Of a DNA stretch of 9,665 nt, positions 7,750-9,665 are shown piece by piece. The notes beneath the pieces were generated by a model that did not search any database, was not told the DNA's origin, and worked only from the letters and a program-made list of their open reading frames with translations. The stretch covers positions 1 to 9,665 of the forward strand of contig JBKCEW010000140.1 of the NCBI GenBank assembly GCA_046304235.1. Reading direction: 5' to 3'. The DNA is from CANHVK01 sp046304235. Lineage in GTDB: Bacteria; Bacteroidota; Bacteroidia; Flavobacteriales_D; Crocinitomicaceae. The position numbers and the translations under genes are program-made. How positions within the stretch are numbered: the first letter of the stretch is position 1; every line of letters starts with the position of its first letter.

Positions 7750-9665
7750 ATTTATATATAATTCGCTTCGTTATAACTTGATTATTAAGGCCGTTGATTT
7801 TTAAAAAGTAAATACCGCTACTTAAATCTTGAATTTCAATTTTTATATCGTTTTGATCATTTTGTATGTTAACATCGTAGGTTTTTCCTAAAACATCTAC
7901 TAAAAGGATTGAATTATATGAATTTAAGCCTTTTATTTTAAAATAAGTGTTTTCTGAACTTATTGGATTTGGAAAAATAATTATTTCATTAGATGTTTCG
8001 ATGGTATCTTTTTTAGATAGATTAAGATCGAATTGTAATGTTTTGAAGTTTGGCTTGGTAAATGTTAGTAATGCGTACTTGTTTGATGTATCTATTGTAA
8101 TTTTGTTTAGTCCTAACTTTAGCAGCATACTACTTAAATATTGATCGTTTTTTGAAATACCAAGCAATACTTTGTCGGTTTTAGAATTTACATTTAATTC
8201 ATTTGTTTGACTATTGTATTCATAAGAAATATCTAAATCCTGAGGTGTTTTTGTTTTTAAATCAACACTTGGGTCTCCAAATAAAATCCATGTTTGCATA
8301 ACGCCATTTCCTAATGAATTATATTTGTTTAACATCTTTATTTGACTTTCATAAAAAAGTTCTCCGATACTATAGGCTGTATTTTCAGTATCACTCGATG
8401 TTATAGAATTTATTATTTCATCCTGTGTTAGCATTGGAGGTGCCCAATCCATAAGGATGGAAGATCCACAAAATGCGATTGAACCGGTGAAATTTTGATC
8501 ATCTTTACATTTTAAAAATGCTTCAGCTAAAGAACCTTCACCATGAATGAATTTTCCATTATCACAAGCAACAGAAATTACAAATGGGTTTTTATTCTTG
8601 TTGTTTAAATTGATGATATCAGATGAAGAAAGTTGACCAGTGAGCATCAAGTTGTCGTCTCCATGTCCCGTATAATTTAAAATTGAAACTCCTTCATTCA
8701 GAGCATTTATAATATCAATTTTATCAGGTGAACCGGGTAAATCATCTCCTCCGTGATTACCATCATAAAATTCATAAATTTTTGTATACCCAAAGTCTTT
8801 TAACTTAGTTTTTATATTTTGCAAATGTTGCCAATCTGCTTCACCTTTATCACCTTCTCCAAGCCCTTCGTTTGAACCTATACCGATTGATTTACTCATC
8901 CATTGGCCTTCAAAATTGTCTTTCTCGTAGAATATAGATTTATTAATAATCGATTTTATTTCATTAGTTGAGCCAGTAATTCTTCCAACAAATAGTTCAG
9001 GATAAAGATCATCAGTAATCTGTCCGAAGTAACTGTCGCTATAATAGTTATCACCATCAATTACTCCATAGCTGTGTGATGGTATTTCAAATTGATTACC
9101 TAATATGAGTACGTATTTTAAATTTGGTGTTATCGAGAAGTAATTAGCAATTTTATTTTTGATTTCTATTGAACTGTTATTGTCTATTTTTAATAAGTTG
9201 GTTTTTATTCCTTTTTGGTTTTTCCAATGTGCTAGTAATTTTGCATTGGCTTCGTTTGAATCTTTATAAACAATTAATAATTCTTTGTTTAAAGGATTAA
9301 TAGATTTTAATTTAGTTGTTGATTTTTTGAATGAATAAAAAAAATCTTTATTTAAGTGATTTAGATTTGGTTCATCTAAAGTCAATGGAGTTAAGTTTAT
9401 CTTTTTTTCAAATTGAATTTTAATTTCAATTTTATGAAAGCATAATAATTCATTTTTTAGAGAATCAAATTGAATAGGAGCAATCTGTAGGTTTTGTCCT
9501 ATAAAATTTCGGTAAGCATATGGTACGTCAAGATCTATTAAATTGAATGGTAATTCATTTATATTACTCGTTGTAATACCTCCTTTTTTTGATTTTTCTC
9601 CAATACGTATTTTGTTAATTTTAAAGTTCGATTTTTCAGAATGTTGAATACTATATGATAATGTA
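7748..9665 (-). CDS. Gingipain-like C25 cysteine protease with T9SS sorting domain, partial (N-terminus beyond right edge)
   Basis: This is a predicted secreted endopeptidase of the gingipain family (C25), exported through the outer membrane by the type IX secretion system. The frame is open from the window edge to TAA at 7748-7750, giving 638 visible residues; signal peptide and the start of the propeptide are missing. The first 93 visible residues contain PYAYRNFIGQNLQIAPIQF, resembling the end of a C25 propeptide. The catalytic domain shows DGDNYYSDSYFG (ending near 9023), DLYPELFVGRI (8978-9010), the active-site His in YTGHGDD (codon 8663-8665), the nucleophile Cys in SVACDNGKF (codon 8564-8566), WAPPMLTQDEI, and FGDPS ending at 8267. 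The His-Cys spacing of 33 residues equals that recalled for RgpB and Kgp. A beta-rich, Ig-like segment follows, then a Por_Secre_tail domain (about 7751-7984) with FPNP, LSSGIYFLKI and a final KRIIYK. The catalytic region resembles Kgp more than the sortase PorU; Lys or Arg preference is unknown. No T9SS gene lies alongside. Confidence 0.9.
   Translation of the reverse strand, partial: TLSYSIQHSEKSNFKINKIRIGEKSKKGGITTSNINELPFNLIDLDVPYAYRNFIGQNLQIAPIQFDSLKNELLCFHKIEIKIQFEKKINLTPLTLDEPNLNHLNKDFFYSFKKSTTKLKSINPLNKELLIVYKDSNEANAKLLAHWKNQKGIKTNLLKIDNNSSIEIKNKIANYFSITPNLKYVLILGNQFEIPSHSYGVIDGDNYYSDSYFGQITDDLYPELFVGRITGSTNEIKSIINKSIFYEKDNFEGQWMSKSIGIGSNEGLGEGDKGEADWQHLQNIKTKLKDFGYTKIYEFYDGNHGGDDLPGSPDKIDIINALNEGVSILNYTGHGDDNLMLTGQLSSSDIINLNNKNKNPFVISVACDNGKFIHGEGSLAEAFLKCKDDQNFTGSIAFCGSSILMDWAPPMLTQDEIINSITSSDTENTAYSIGELFYESQIKMLNKYNSLGNGVMQTWILFGDPSVDLKTKTPQDLDISYEYNSQTNELNVNSKTDKVLLGISKNDQYLSSMLLKLGLNKITIDTSNKYALLTFTKPNFKTLQFDLNLSKKDTIETSNEIIIFPNPISSENTYFKIKGLNSYNSILLVDVLGKTYDVNIQNDQNDIKIEIQDLSSGIYFLKINGLNNQVITKRIIYK

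Noticed and set aside
9383..9385. TTG at 9383-9385 as the start of the C25 protease gene.
   Set aside because: The same frame stays open for 93 further codons to the window edge, and those residues look like a C25 propeptide. Starting at the TTG would leave the enzyme without a signal peptide, so the gene is treated as truncated by the window.
7748..9665. Identification of the C25 protein as PorU, the T9SS sortase.
   Set aside because: PorU is also C25 with a sorting domain, but the segment after the Cys (WAPPM..QDE) and the FGDPS end look more like Kgp-type proteases, and no porV or gld gene is adjacent. Not fully excluded without an alignment.

Overview
This window looks like a chromosomal segment of a low-GC member of the Bacteroidota, most likely Flavobacteriales. 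Three things point there: the residue patterns of the GyrA and ClpC proteins, promoter-like TTTG / TAnnTTTG elements without Shine-Dalgarno sequences, and a gingipain-like protease ending in a type IX secretion (T9SS) sorting domain. GyrA reads less like Flavobacterium itself and more like other Bacteroidota lineages, so the family is left open.

Layout from left to right. A leftward block (1-4955) holds, in transcription order, gyrA (DNA gyrase subunit A), an rlmI-like 23S rRNA cytosine methyltransferase gene, and a MATE-family membrane exporter cut by the left edge. A hairpin terminator separates gyrA from the methyltransferase gene, and the methyltransferase and exporter genes are one base apart, so those two probably form a unit. 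A 220-bp AT-rich divergent region (4956-5175) separates gyrA from the rightward clpC (5176-7698), a full-length two-ATPase-domain Clp unfoldase with a ClpP-docking loop. clpC converges on a leftward gene for a secreted C25 (gingipain-like) cysteine protease (7748-9665), whose N-terminus lies beyond the right edge. A strong hairpin terminator fills the 49-bp convergent gap. No stretch above 300 bases lacks a gene.

Functionally, most of the window is housekeeping: DNA supercoiling, rRNA modification, small-molecule export and protein quality control. The accessory element is the C25 protease, a predicted extracellular or cell-surface enzyme with a complete Cys-His pair and a single sorting domain. 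I found no RNA gene, CRISPR array, insertion sequence, prophage or convincing undescribed multi-gene system. The most useful follow-ups are the protease, the apparent swap of GyrA-box quality between blades of the gyrase C-terminal domain, and the divergent gyrA-clpC control region.
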